The notes beneath the pieces are model-generated. The model saw nothing but the letters and a program-made list of their open reading frames with translations, made no database searches and was not told the origin of the DNA. A program made the position numbers and the translations under genes. Shown here one piece after another: positions 12,104-23,263 of a DNA stretch of 64,000 nucleotides. Each line of letters opens with the position of its first letter. The stretch's first letter is position 1. This stretch comes from Reticulascus tulasneorum (lineage: Eukaryota; Ascomycota; Sordariomycetes; Glomerellales; Reticulascaceae), in contig LSAX01000007.1 in the NCBI GenBank assembly GCA_001557505.1, forward strand, positions 2,170,001 through 2,234,000, in the 5' to 3' direction.

Positions 12104-13965
12104 TTACTCTGGAATCAGATGCTCATCCGCCCCTAATCCTGCTGCCCAGTGGTACTTTGCGGCGACATGTTCTTGCAGAGGCAATCTCTGCCCTGGCCTG
12201 CCATAGAAATTTTCCCGGTATGTTCCACCAGGAACCGCATACTCGTTCCAGAAAAGGCCTCTACGTCGCAGCTCAGGCACGAGAAGTTCGATAATGTCTT
12301 TAAATGACTGCGGGAAGAGAGCATATGCCTGCCGACTATTAGCCTTGGCGCCTGGGGTTAACTTGGACGTGGGGAAGTACAAAATTGAAGCCGTCAACGT
12401 CGGCTTCGCGAACCCAAATCTCAAGACCATCGGCCACCTGCGCGGGTGTTCCCACTAAAAGTGGGCCATTACCACCGATGCTGACATGTTCTGCCACGGT
12501 GTGCTTTGTCCATTTCGAGTTGGCAGGTGAGAACCGCGCGTACCCCTCCACAGTCGAACTAAAGGACCACGGGTTAGCCTCGAGCACCTCAATCCAACAA
12601 GCTTCTGACAGACGGAAATACGCACCGAACTGCATTGCTTTCAACCTGCCGCAACTCTTCATCATCTCCATACTGGTTTAGGTCGATGCCCGTCCAACCG
12701 CCAAACAACGCCAACGCTCCTTCAAGAGAGGCATACTGTCGGAAGTCTTTAAGCTTCGCGAGGGCTTCTTCCTCGGTATGACCCAGTATCGGAGTAACCA
12801 AGGCGAGGACCTTGATATTGTTTGGGTCTCTACCAAAACTATCTCTGGCAACCTGCCTAATCTCCGCTATGTTCTTCGCGCAGACAGACGGGGCATGAGC
12901 TGATACGAAGATGGCCTCTGCATGCTGAGCCGCGAATAGCTTCCCTGCCCGGGATGTCCCAGCTTGTAGCAGGAGCGGGGTTCGTTGCGGGCTGGGGTGG
13001 ACGATATGAGGCCCTGGAACTGTGAAGAATTTACCTATGTGTTTAATTTGCCTCACAAGTTCTGGTGAAGTGTAGATGCCCTTCTCGCGATCTAACTGAA
13101 CAGCATCATCACGCCACGATGATTGGAAGAGCTTATACAACACCTTGATGTACTCCTCAGCCTGGGCATATCTATCATCGTGCTAGCGATAGTGAGCAAG
13201 GAAGTTCATGGGGTTCATGTCAGTCCAAAGTTGTGCGTACTGCTGGCTGCTCTGACCTGCCAAGGTTGCGCGCGGCAGAGTCTAAATAGCTCGTCACAAT
13301 CTGTTTTCGATATCAGTCTCTGGTGCGAGCGAATGAGTGAGAGCTTTTCCTACATTCCAGCCAATACTGCTCCATATATTAGCAACACTAACCATTCCTT
13401 ATGGGACGCTACAAACCCACCGGCCCTTTGTTAGATGATCGACTGTTGACAGGCGCCTAGCGAGATGATACGGCTGTTCGTATGTTGTAGAAATAGTGAC
13501 TCCAAAGCCAATGCTTTTCGTCGCAGCAGCCATAGCTGGAACAGATGCAAGGGGCTCCAGAACTGGCCATTGGGCGCCGGAAATGATGGCCGGGTCGAGT
13601 GATTTCTTATACACATCATACCCACCTGTTTTAAGAATGTTTACCCATGATTCTCCTACCCTGGGGCCAATACGGCATACCTAGAACATCCGCAACGAAA
13701 ATTCCATGAAACTTTGCTTCCTCAAGCAGTTTGGCCAGCTCAACCCAATGGTCTACCTCGTTAAAACGCCACGATTGGTCCTCTGGGTGCCTCCAGAGCC
13801 CCGGTGATTGATGACCACTACCTGTAACAGGTATTTCACATTGTTCAGTGTTTTCACTTCACATGCAGCAAAACATATAGAACTCGGCACCAACTTACAC
13901 ATCTCAACAAAGGCATTTAGAATGAGCGCTTTCTTGACCCGCGGTGTCTCATCTTGTGGCGCCAT
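12104..13965 (-). CDS. FMN-dependent luciferase-like monooxygenase (NtaA/SnaA/DszA family)
   Basis: Predicted two-component flavin monooxygenase using FMNH2 supplied by a separate reductase; the substrate is unknown. Eight exons on the minus strand join in phase: 13899-13965, 13681-13821, 13421-13625, 13354-13366, 13241-13300, 12626-13182, 12381-12558, 12104-12328 (481 residues, usual size). Family blocks are continuous across every join: HQSPGLWRHPEDQS, GGYDVYKKSLDP, ISTTYEQPYHLARR, the WNIVTSYLDSAARN block and the end motif VPELRRRGLFWNEY. The 13-nt exon at 13354-13366 is needed to keep the GRIGWN block. The neighbour beyond the promoter, at 14476, is an MDR reductase, and an UNC93-like protein and a BVMO follow, so a shared oxidative pathway is possible. 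Family call is strong, substrate is not known. Confidence 0.9.
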
Positions 13966-14475
13966 TTGTCCTTCGGCGTAAAATATTAGGCTAGAGCTCT
14001 CTTGGTGATTTCAGAGAAACTATCGTAATGAAAATGGCAAGTCGGAGCATAATTTCGGATAGCTGTTTGTTGTGTGGCCCCGAAGCCGGCAGTCCACGAT
14101 TGCGTGCTTATCGCGTGGAATGGTGTACAACACCAGACACAGGGTAGGCATGGTTTCCACCGGAAATACACGCAAATCCCATACTTGATGACGAGTGGAC
14201 GGAAAGGACTGAAGCTCGCTACTTCGTAGTGTCCTGTGGCATATTGGCTGCTGTTATTGGGGATTAAATGATAATATGTCAGCCGATTGCGCCATTACTG
14301 TATCTTCCCCTTTCGCTTCTGGATTCGGTGGCATGAAGCTCTCAGTACCCACTGAGCGGCGTCGGATCTGCTTGCCGTTTCCATTAATTCTGCTTGAGAC
14401 CGCACTTCAAATGTGGTAAAAGTTACGAGCAGTTTGGCAAGGTTTTATTATTTGAGACCACCCACCACGGTAACC
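13966..14475. other. Divergent promoter region between luciferase-like monooxygenase and MDR reductase
   Basis: About 510 bp between the start codons of two divergently transcribed genes. No third gene seen. A shared bidirectional promoter is inferred from the arrangement only. Confidence 0.5.
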
Positions 14476-15920
14476 ATGTGTGCCTGGTCTGTACTGCGAC
14501 GGTTATCCTTGGTCAGACAGCGAACGAAATCGACTACGCCCACCGAGTCTAGTATCCCAGAGTCGCAGACGGCTCTACTCTTATATGGACCGAAGCAGGG
14601 TTATCAGGTAGTCCTAGATTACCCTGTTCCTCAGCTCCAGAACGAGCACGAAGTACTCGTCAAGACGTTGGTTATTGGACTGAACCCTCTAGATTGGAAA
14701 GCACCGTATGTTTTGGCCGCGTAACTCATGCTTGCGGCACATATTCATTTGGCTGACCAGACTAGGGATTTCAACTTTGCAATACCAGAGCTACCGTACA
14801 TAACTGGAAGAGAGCTTTCTGGTGAAGTTGTACGAGCACGAGGAAGCGCTTCGAAATTGAACCCGGGCGACAAAGTATGAGACATTCCTCTTGCTCTCTA
14901 ATCGCAGGCTGCTCTAACCGCCTGTCCCAGGTCATCGTCATATCAACAGACTATCGCGATCTTCGCAAAGCGGCATTCCAAGAGTATGTCGTTGCTTTAG
15001 ATTTCAATGTGGTTCGCATACCACCACATCTCTCTGTGGAAGATGCATCAACCATTGGCGTGGCATATATCGCCGCAGCGCTCGGCCTTGGCGTTTGTCT
15101 TGGAGTCGATTTTTCAGCTATCTTGAACGGCCCAAATCTTTACAAGATTATCAGAGAGATTGACTCCGAATCTTTACCAGGAGATATTAGAGATGAGTGT
15201 CTCCATGGCATCCGTGATCATGAACGAGCAAAACCTGGCGACTGGCTTGCGATATGGGGCGGTAAGACCGATCGATTAGTCTGTTCACAGTCTCATTCTA
15301 AATCATTAGCAGGATCATCGACATCGGCAAACTTGATAATCCAACTTGCACGCTTGGCAAGTTTGAAAGTTGTAGTTGTTGTGGACAAAGCCAAGCATGG
15401 TCTTAGATTATCAAACCATTCCGTTCTACGACCGGATTTGCTAGTGGACAGCCATGACCACCAGCGGGCTGTTGAAATTATTCGGGCAAATACTGGAGGA
15501 AGGCTTCGATTTGGTGTTGATACGCGTGGAAAAGACTCCGCCGCAAGCTTACTGCGCAGCTTGTCATCGAGTAGCATGTCAGGTCCCGACGAAGATCACG
15601 CTGATGATTCTACCATTTCGCCAGCCGCAGCTCCCACAAGCTCAACCATATTGCGTGCCCACTTGGTGGGACTCACTGGACTTCCAAAGGGTGAACCACC
15701 GCAAGGGACTGTTCTCCATACTATTCCAATCAAGCTATTTCACGAGGTGCCTGCTCTTGGGTGGTCGTTGGTTTCCTGGTTGGAACGACTTTTAGAAAGA
15801 AAACTTGTTTCTGCGCCGGAGATCATTGACATTGAGGAAGGCCTGGGAACTGTTAATAAAGCTTTAGACCGAATGAGGAGGGGTGAGATCAGTGGTGGAA
15901 AACTGATTGTCCGGGTGTAA
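14476..15920 (+). CDS. Medium-chain dehydrogenase/reductase, enoyl-reductase-like (zinc-binding alcohol dehydrogenase superfamily)
   Basis: Four exons, 14476-14705, 14766-14874, 14931-15261 and 15313-15920, join in phase to 425 residues. The chosen ATG lies in an AACC-ATG context. The N-terminal GroES-like part has the VLVKTLVIGLNPLDWK and ITGRELSGEVV blocks; the Rossmann part has WLAIWGGSSTSANLIIQLA. These match NADPH-dependent MDR reductases of the fungal trans-enoyl-reductase/ToxD type, which often serve polyketide pathways. No catalytic zinc ligands are evident, as is normal for this subfamily. An approximately 45-residue stretch between the two blocks (encoded about 15090-15235) is longer than usual. 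The gene is convergent with the UNC93-like gene (268 bp between stops). Reductase family is confident; the substrate is inference. Confidence 0.85.
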
Positions 15921-16188
15921 GTGAGTCCCGGGAGATAGGGACAAATGTGACATAGATCTTATTGGTTGACGAGAGCTTATGTAGCTCTATAAGTCTTAAT
16001 CATTATGAATCCAAAATTTGAGATATTTTCCTGCAACTTACTCTGTCCAACAATTATATGTTTATACTTCAGAAGACTATCAAGGTGGTGCGTGGCGATG
16101 TACCATGCATAAGGGGTTGGAAATTTCATATTCCCACCGCAAAATAACTGCTAATATTACAGATCCAGTGCCTAGATCATGGTTTAAG

Positions 16189-17908
16189 TCAAGCCTGTTT
16201 GACCTCTTCCGTATCGTCAAAGTTCCCCTTATCTTGCGGACTGCCAGTATCCTTGACACCAGCCTCACCGTGATCTGTCCTGCCAGCATCGGCTCCGATG
16301 TGGCGCAAGACAAGCCACGCTGGGTATATTGACACTCCCCACAGAGCGAAATTGAAATAGACCCCGCCAACCTGCGCAAAGGTGGTAAGAGACTCGAGCC
16401 CATAGCTCAAGGCTTGCCAGGCAGACTCCGTACCACGAAGCAATGCTGCGTATCGGATAATTTCCGACTCATCTTCTGCAAGATTGTGAATTATGAAGTA
16501 CCTGTAAAAGCCCCGTTTAGTAATCACATTTCTACTACGGGAAGATTCTCTTGGGCATTCATACAGAAATAGGTAGTTGATTTGGAAGCCAGTTGTGAGG
16601 AACACGAATACGCCAAACGCTTGGCCGAACCCAGGACTTGACCAGTCGTAAGTCGGCTTTTCTCGTTGGAATCTGGTCACCAAGACTGTCGCCCATATCC
16701 ACCATGCACCTTGCAGTGTGACAACAGTCCAGAACGAAGACCGTGCTCGAGTTCTCAATGATATCTTCGTTCGATCAAGCCAGTACTGCAATATTCATTG
16801 TGAGCGAAAGTGGTTCTGGAAAGGACAGAACGTCAAATGTGTTTGTTACCCCTAGGAGATTGCCAGATATGACTGCCACAATACCCGACAAAAACGAACC
16901 CAGAGCTCGTGATCGAACCGTAAACCATACTACGTAATGGTTAGCAGCTGAGGTCATTGTGTCGGACGCGTGTGCTTGGTCTTACAAGCTAAATAGGTGA
17001 AGAATACAGCCTCTGCAAAAACGGCTTGTCCGATGAATAAGACAATTAGCAGGAATTTCTTTGTAAAAAAGAGTCTAGTAGTCTCTTTTATCTCAAACCA
17101 TGGGTTCTGAACAATTGACAAGTTGACCTTCTTTCCGTCCTTCCGTTCTACCTTGCTTGGACTGTTGAGGAACAGTCCCACAAACGGCCCAGACGCCTGT
17201 AAGGCGATAAAAACGAGGAAGACCGTGTATGAGACCTTCCCAGCTTGGTTTCTGTCAGCGTTGAGGCCCAAATTAATAGCACCGCCGATAATTTGACCGC
17301 TCAGCCGGTACGTTAACCAATATCCGAGGGCCTTCCCGCGGTTCCATGGTTCGGGGTAGGCGATAGCGATAGCTGCCTCCGCCATCCAGAACACACCAGC
17401 AGAGACGCCGCAAAGTGCAGCGCCGAGTAGTGTAAGCCACTCAATCCCAAATCGATTGTTTGTATACAATCCTGCTGCAAAAGGGGCGTAGCCAATGCTA
17501 GAGGATCAGCGGATCAGCCATCACATCGGCTAGAGCAATAGGTAATGAACGTGGCACATACGTGCCGAAGATGAGCGCGCCTTTGATGCCGATATAGTGA
17601 ACCAGCGCGCTGGAAAAGTAGCACGAAATGACCATCAAGCAGAAAGTCAATGCATTGGCGGCGTTTACGAGCTGAGGCGTTGCGGCGCCTCCAGCCCCAA
17701 GAGAGTTCATCGCCCCCCATATTCCTGGTGCGGCAAGATTGCAGAGACCGAGGATAGTGATGTTGTAAAATGTCGATCGATACCATCTCACTATTGCAAG
17801 GTTAGAGATGCCCTCTTATCCAGAATATCTGCAACGACGCTTGCCTGGATATTGGTCTTCTTTGGGCGGAGCAGCCTCCATTTCGTTGTGTCTGAATCTC
17901 GTCGCCAT
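16189..17908 (-). CDS. UNC93-like major-facilitator-type membrane protein
   Basis: Five exons on the minus strand, 17839-17908, 17562-17790, 16986-17497, 16850-16929 and 16189-16785, join in phase to 495 residues. Blocks typical of fungal UNC-93-like (DUF895) proteins are present: WYRSTFYNITILGLCNLAAP, then GIWGAMNSLGAGG, a second helix pair, GVFWMAEAAIAIAYPE, RARALGSFLSG-type loop (here RSRALGSFLSG), and YAALLRGTESAWQALSYG near the end. About 11-12 membrane helices are expected. Transport substrate is unknown for the family. Oddity: exon 5 carries an in-frame extra stretch of about 20 residues (encoded about 16500-16560) that ends like an intron acceptor but lacks a GT donor. It sits between two monooxygenase genes and could export or partition a product, which is inference. 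Confidence 0.85.
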
Positions 17909-18388
17909 TGCGCTATTACAGTTTTCCCGTGTAAATTTGGACGTTACATGAGTGTTCTTTTTGGAGCTGAGAAATAGGACTCATGATAAATATCCTGGTT
18001 GAAGTATTGGCTCGAGGTTGAAACGGCACTGTCATGCCGGGTTGCGGTTGCGTGATCATCCTCGCCGGTGGTGCAACCTCACGGGGTCGATCAGCGAACA
18101 ACCTCTCCGTCTGCGTATCCAAGAATCATCGGATACATATCCTCAGTCTCACATCAAGCGGCTGATTCACCAAACAGCTGAGCTCTGGGCGACCATCGGC
18201 TCCACAATCCCGGGACTTGGATGCAGTATGCATGTATGCCGTTATTCAACGGTAGTGTGGCGCAATGACATGGTGCGTGGGGTGGAGACCAGAGTATAGA
18301 ACCAGTTACGGCAATCACATGGGCCAGGCTCGTTATTATCTAGTAGCTAACAGGTCGCATGGTATCTTTGTGCACTGTATTTTATCTC
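17909..18388. other. Intergenic region downstream of the BVMO gene
   Basis: 480 bp holding the promoter of the UNC93-like gene and the 3' end of the BVMO-type gene (both minus strand). No gene recognised. Confidence 0.55.
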
Positions 18389-20316
18389 TTATGGTAAATC
18401 CCACCAGGACTCGTGCAGGTCCCGGATGTCGATTTGCTCCGGTACTTTTAGATACGACGTCATGTCCGAGTTCGGATCGTCTTCCTTTTTTGTCCACCCA
18501 TTCCCGAAATACCAAGCGAATCGGTTTCCCGTCTCAGACAGATACTGGTACTCCCAGTCCTCCCACCTTGGCTCTCGGCGGATTGCCGTGACGTGCCCTG
18601 CGCTACCCGGCCACACCCCGTGGATTCGTGCCCCCGGCTTGCCACCGTTGTACCACGAGCTGCATTTGTCTGATAGTACAGTTGTTGCAAAAAAGGCGTC
18701 GGCATACTCGATGAATTCGTCCGCAGCCTTAGACGATGGAGTAATGGTCTTGATGCCCTCTCGCGACGCCTTACGCAGGAGCTTGGCAAAGTATACAAGC
18801 TGGTTCTCCACGCTGTGGGGGACAGTGCCTGATGGACCAGTCCCATGTGGGCCATGGACGAACAGGAGGTTGGGAAACCCTGGCGTAGCAAGGCCCAGAT
18901 AAGTGTACGGGAATCCGTATTCGCCATCCGTGTTCCATAGATCACGGAGATCGCGGCCCTTTGCGCGGATCGGGAACCCCGGCACCATGTCAATGTTTGC
19001 CCCTGTGGCGCAGAATATGGCATCCACGTCTCGCCGAACTCCATCCACCGTTTCAATCCCGGTCTCTGTGAATCTTTTGATAGGAGTCCGGATGTAATCC
19101 ACGTTGTCCTTGGTCAATGCTTCTAGATATCCAGGTCCCGGTGTGAGCCGCCGACAATTTGGAGAGAAGTCAGGGACAATGTCTTGAAGAAGATCGGGTC
19201 GGTCTGAGAGCCTCTTCCGCATCATATCCGTAAAATTTTCTCGCAGATCGCTGTTCAGGTCAGAGCCCTTGAGAAAACTGCTGAAGCGCCTCCAGTATTT
19301 ATCCTCCAGCTCCTTTCGGAAAGCTAAGTATGTTTGTGGATCTTCAAAGGACTTTTTCTGTTCTTCAGATATCGGCTGGGCCTCTAGTGTCCGCTCATCC
19401 CCAGCCCAAGAAGCGGCAATCCAGGTCTTATTTCTCGCGTAGTGATCAAGTTTAGAGACCACTTTCTGCAAATTCGCGACGAGTTGGATGCCACTTGCGC
19501 CGTTGCCAATTACGGCGACCTGTTTCCCGGTTGGGTCAAAATTTGGATCCCAATTCGACGCATGTCGAAGAAGGCCATTATAGTCCGAGACTCCCGGGTA
19601 GTCTGGTAGTTTCCAGGCATTAAAACGGCCGATTGATGTGAGAACGAAATCCAGCTTCTCGACGACTGCGTCCCCCGTCTCTATGTTTTGCAGTTTTAGA
19701 GACCAAACTCCCTCGGCATCGTCCCACGTCGCATCATCCACCCTATGCTTGAACTTGGCATACTCGTAGACATTGTACTTTCGAGCAACAGATTGCCAGT
19801 AGTCTTTGATCTCTGCTCCGTGTGCGAACTGGTCGGACCAGTCGTATTTTGGCGAGAACGTGGCTTGATACACATGAGATGGGATGTCGCAGCGAACTCC
19901 CGGGTACGTGTTCTCTAGCCATGTTCCTCCCTAGCCAATGTAAGGACTTCGATTGACAGGGCGGTGTTGGAATCAAAGCAACTTACAAAATCTTCATTCT
20001 TCTCGAAGATGGTAAGCTTGATTCCGGGCACCTTAGGGGGCAGAATGATCCCTGCCAAGATACCGGCTAGGCCGCCGCCGATAATCCCAACTCTCAGCTC
20101 ACGAGGCTCGTCGATAAACCTATCTATGAGCTTGAGGGTGGACTCCGGGTAGAAATGGACATTTGAGACGCCATCGGTGACAGGTGCAGCCTTTCTTCTA
20201 TCAAACTTGTCGGCATTCTGCAATTCATTTCTTTTCAAAGCACCATTGGTAGCCTGGTCCACTCCGGGCTTCTCGTGGCCTGTCTCTAGGCCTCCGTTTG
20301 GAATTGCGGACGCCAT
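18389..20316 (-). CDS. Baeyer-Villiger-type flavin monooxygenase (FAD/NADPH, class B)
   Basis: Two exons on the minus strand, 19987-20316 and 18389-19930, join in phase to 623 residues. The first ATG of the open frame is at 20316. The FAD Rossmann motif GIIGGGLAG is at about residues 80-88, followed across the intron by GGTWLENTYPGVRCD, typical of class B monooxygenases. A fingerprint-like block YNGLLRHASNWD precedes the NADPH motif VIGNGASG; the last fingerprint residue is Asp rather than Pro, as in many fungal members. Further conserved pieces are GRFNAWKLPDYPG, CATGAN and VHGPHG. The enzyme would insert oxygen into a ketone or oxidise N or S. Soluble, about 80-residue N-terminal extension without a clear targeting signal. 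Neighbours suggest a small oxidative gene group. Confidence 0.92.
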
Positions 20317-23263
20317 CGAGATTGTCAAGACGGTTTACAGCAATAGGCGTGCTGAGTTGTGTGCCACGAAAGCTGACTTGAGTACCAAGTCAGTTAGGTC
20401 AACAAATCATGCATTAAATACTACTTTGCTGTGTTAGTGTCGAGCTGCATTTTGCCCGGCACCGCTGCGGTTTGTTGAGCACGCAACGACCCCACGCCGT
20501 GACACCATCGATGACCTCTATCGACAACCTTCACTTATCATTCATTTATGAGAAATCCACACCCAGCACTCGAATCTATCTACATAAAACAGATGTTGAG
20601 TGGAAAATGGGTTGATTCTTTCTTTTTCTCTGTCCAACTTTAACCTGCAGAGGATGCGTCGCGACATTGAGATACTATGGCGCTGAGTATCACCACCTCG
20701 TTTCAGAAAACCACCGAAAGTCTTCAAATCCCTGGCTTCGCTGTCGCCCACGAAGTCGCATTCAGACTTAGGTATGCTGAAATTTTACTATTAGAAGCGG
20801 TGCCCTCAGTGTCAATTCAAATGCTGTGGAAGATTAGACAGACGTAAATAGTAGTCTACTAACCAGCTTACTCGAACATGCCTTGTTTCCTAAGCCGGTA
20901 TAATATCTAACTCCAGGGAATATATCTGATGTCTATTTCATGAGCCTTGGAAATATTGGAAGGCAATAAGGGCTAGATCTCGTATATACTCTCCGGGGAC
21001 GCTGTGGTTAAAGAACCCAGCAGTCATTCCTCTGGTCAGTGGCAGTGAGGCCGGCGCCGATGCAGTAGAGAAGAGGCCGGATGCACTTGAGATTCATTCG
21101 CATGTTTCAAGTACGGAACTAACAAGCAGCATTGTGCTAAGCCGATACCGTCTAAGGGTCTGATTAAAGATATTCAAAGCTCATCATCACGTGCGATACC
21201 TTCAAATACTTTACGGTTAAGTTAATCGGGTCCCGGCTCGATGATGTGGCCAAGAATTCTGGTACAGACTCTGTAGAACCAAACGATGCTAGTAATAACG
21301 TCGTGTGGCTTCACCACAAACATTGTCAGATGCTAAATATCAAACCTAGAAGCAAACAACGTCGTCACTCAGGGACTTGACGAAGCGCAGAACTTCATTG
21401 TAGTGCTAGCTCGACCCAGAGACCAGCAGGCTGCTGCTGATTGTGGCTTGTCATTGAGTGGGATGGCGCGGGCGAGGGGACGTTGATGCTTATTCTGGGC
21501 AAACGAGAGATCTGGTGCCCAAGTTGGCTTAATTCCAGCCTTTATCAGATGCATTCCTTTGAAGCTCTAGCCATACTGTCGGCTCAATCGATCAGAGAGG
21601 GGTGGGTGCCAGCATTAATCTGGGGTGGAAAATGTGGACCCAAGACTACGTTTGAAAAGGCAGCTCTGGCCACCTTATCTCGTAGGGTGGTATTGATGGG
21701 ATCCCGTCCAGCTTAATATGGTTACCCGCGCATATCGAATTGGCCCAGCCAAAGGAGGTCAGACGCACATTGAAGGCCCATCGCGATTACGTAGGACCGC
21801 TGTGGCAGACTCCAAATCGGCAATCTCGGTCCCACATCTACATACCTTAGGTAGCTAATGATGCAGCAGGGCCTCCTGTGTCTGTTATTAGATCAGTTGA
21901 CAACCTTATAGTCACTACTCGGGTCGAACCAGCCGAGAGGACCGATACACATGACGCCGTTAGTTCTTTTGAACAGTCGATTAGATTCATCGATCTGTAA
22001 AATGGGATTGCCAGGGCCAGGGGGAGGCGTGTTGCAATCTCCTGTCTTCTGGGGTTCGTGACACCTGCCACATTAACCCCGCCAACTGAGGTACTTATGT
22101 AAACCTTGGCTTCTTATCTGATAGCAGGCTTAAGGGACGAGATCGGCATATTGCAAGCCTGGATTATTGGGAAACCCAGGTACAACCTCTGCCACCTCTC
22201 TCACTTCTCGGTCCCAACACTCTTGACTCAAGTCACAATCTGCACCCCGAGATGTGCTGCGTGACAGTCATTGAAAGAAGAATGCCCCTGAAAATGGAAG
22301 ACAAATCATCCAATATTACGCTGGTTATGGCTATCATTCCATCCGTTTCTTCGCCACCCCAGCTGCTTTAACAAACACCAGCATGGCGGATGGTGATGAC
22401 CAGGTTGGAGGACCCGCGTCATGAGTAGCTGTTACCAGGCCTACCTCGCGGCACTAAAATCCAACTACAGGACAAATCAAGTTACTACAGGATGGTTCAA
22501 CATAATGTGCACGCACGCGGTGATATCATTATTTCTCCCAGTTCCCTCTATTTCATACTTTGACATTTGGGCGATTCCCATCGTACCACACTGATATTTC
22601 CACTGCATTACTCATCTCGAACTGGATTATGTTCCCTGTGAGTGGCTGCCGGCATTTGCGGGAGAACGGACGTAGCCCGGTAGGTAATGTAGGCCTCGAT
22701 CGGATCCGAGTCTACCGATCATCTTTAATGTTGGTCAAGAATCCAGCACACATACGTTGGCGGGAACACGGACCAGCGCCACCTCATGCAGGCAAAGCAC
22801 CGGTATTGAGTGGTCGGCTGATCGCAGCGACCTGAATCCCGCACGTCCAGCAGAGTTCCTAAATGTTACCCTTTATCAGCGGAGATGTCAAGATGCCTTC
22901 CTTTTGGAGCAGGTGATAGATACCAACAAGCATGACTAGGCTCCTCCAAGTTTTCTAATCGGGATGCGGGGTCTGATAGGAACCAAGTTGGCTTGGCAGA
23001 CTGAGATGCAACGAGAGAATGTCACATCCTAGACCGAACTACCGACGGGAAACATTTGAAGTTTCGCAGATGATATGCAGTTCACCCAAGGTAACGTCGC
23101 ACATTGTATTAGTAGAGAGTTATCGGCTCCTGGATGTTTGAATATGAAGCCTCCTGCGCTCCCTGCCTGCATTCTCCTCTGCTACATTGCCCTGTTGTTC
23201 TGAAATCCTGTCGACACCTATCCGCCTGGCTGCTTTGTCCTAGACAATTTACAAATTGGCAGG
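20317..23263. other. Long gene-poor interval upstream of the metalloprotease
   Basis: Almost 3 kb with no frame over about 100 codons that shows any family feature on either strand. I see no transposon ends, long repeats or RNA gene. It includes the BVMO promoter at its left and the metalloprotease promoter at its right. Very diverged relics cannot be excluded by eye. Confidence 0.55.

Noticed and set aside
20317..23263. Transposon or RIP-mutated relic in the gene-poor interval
   Set aside because: No terminal repeats, no transposase or reverse transcriptase blocks and no strong AT bias could be read by eye.
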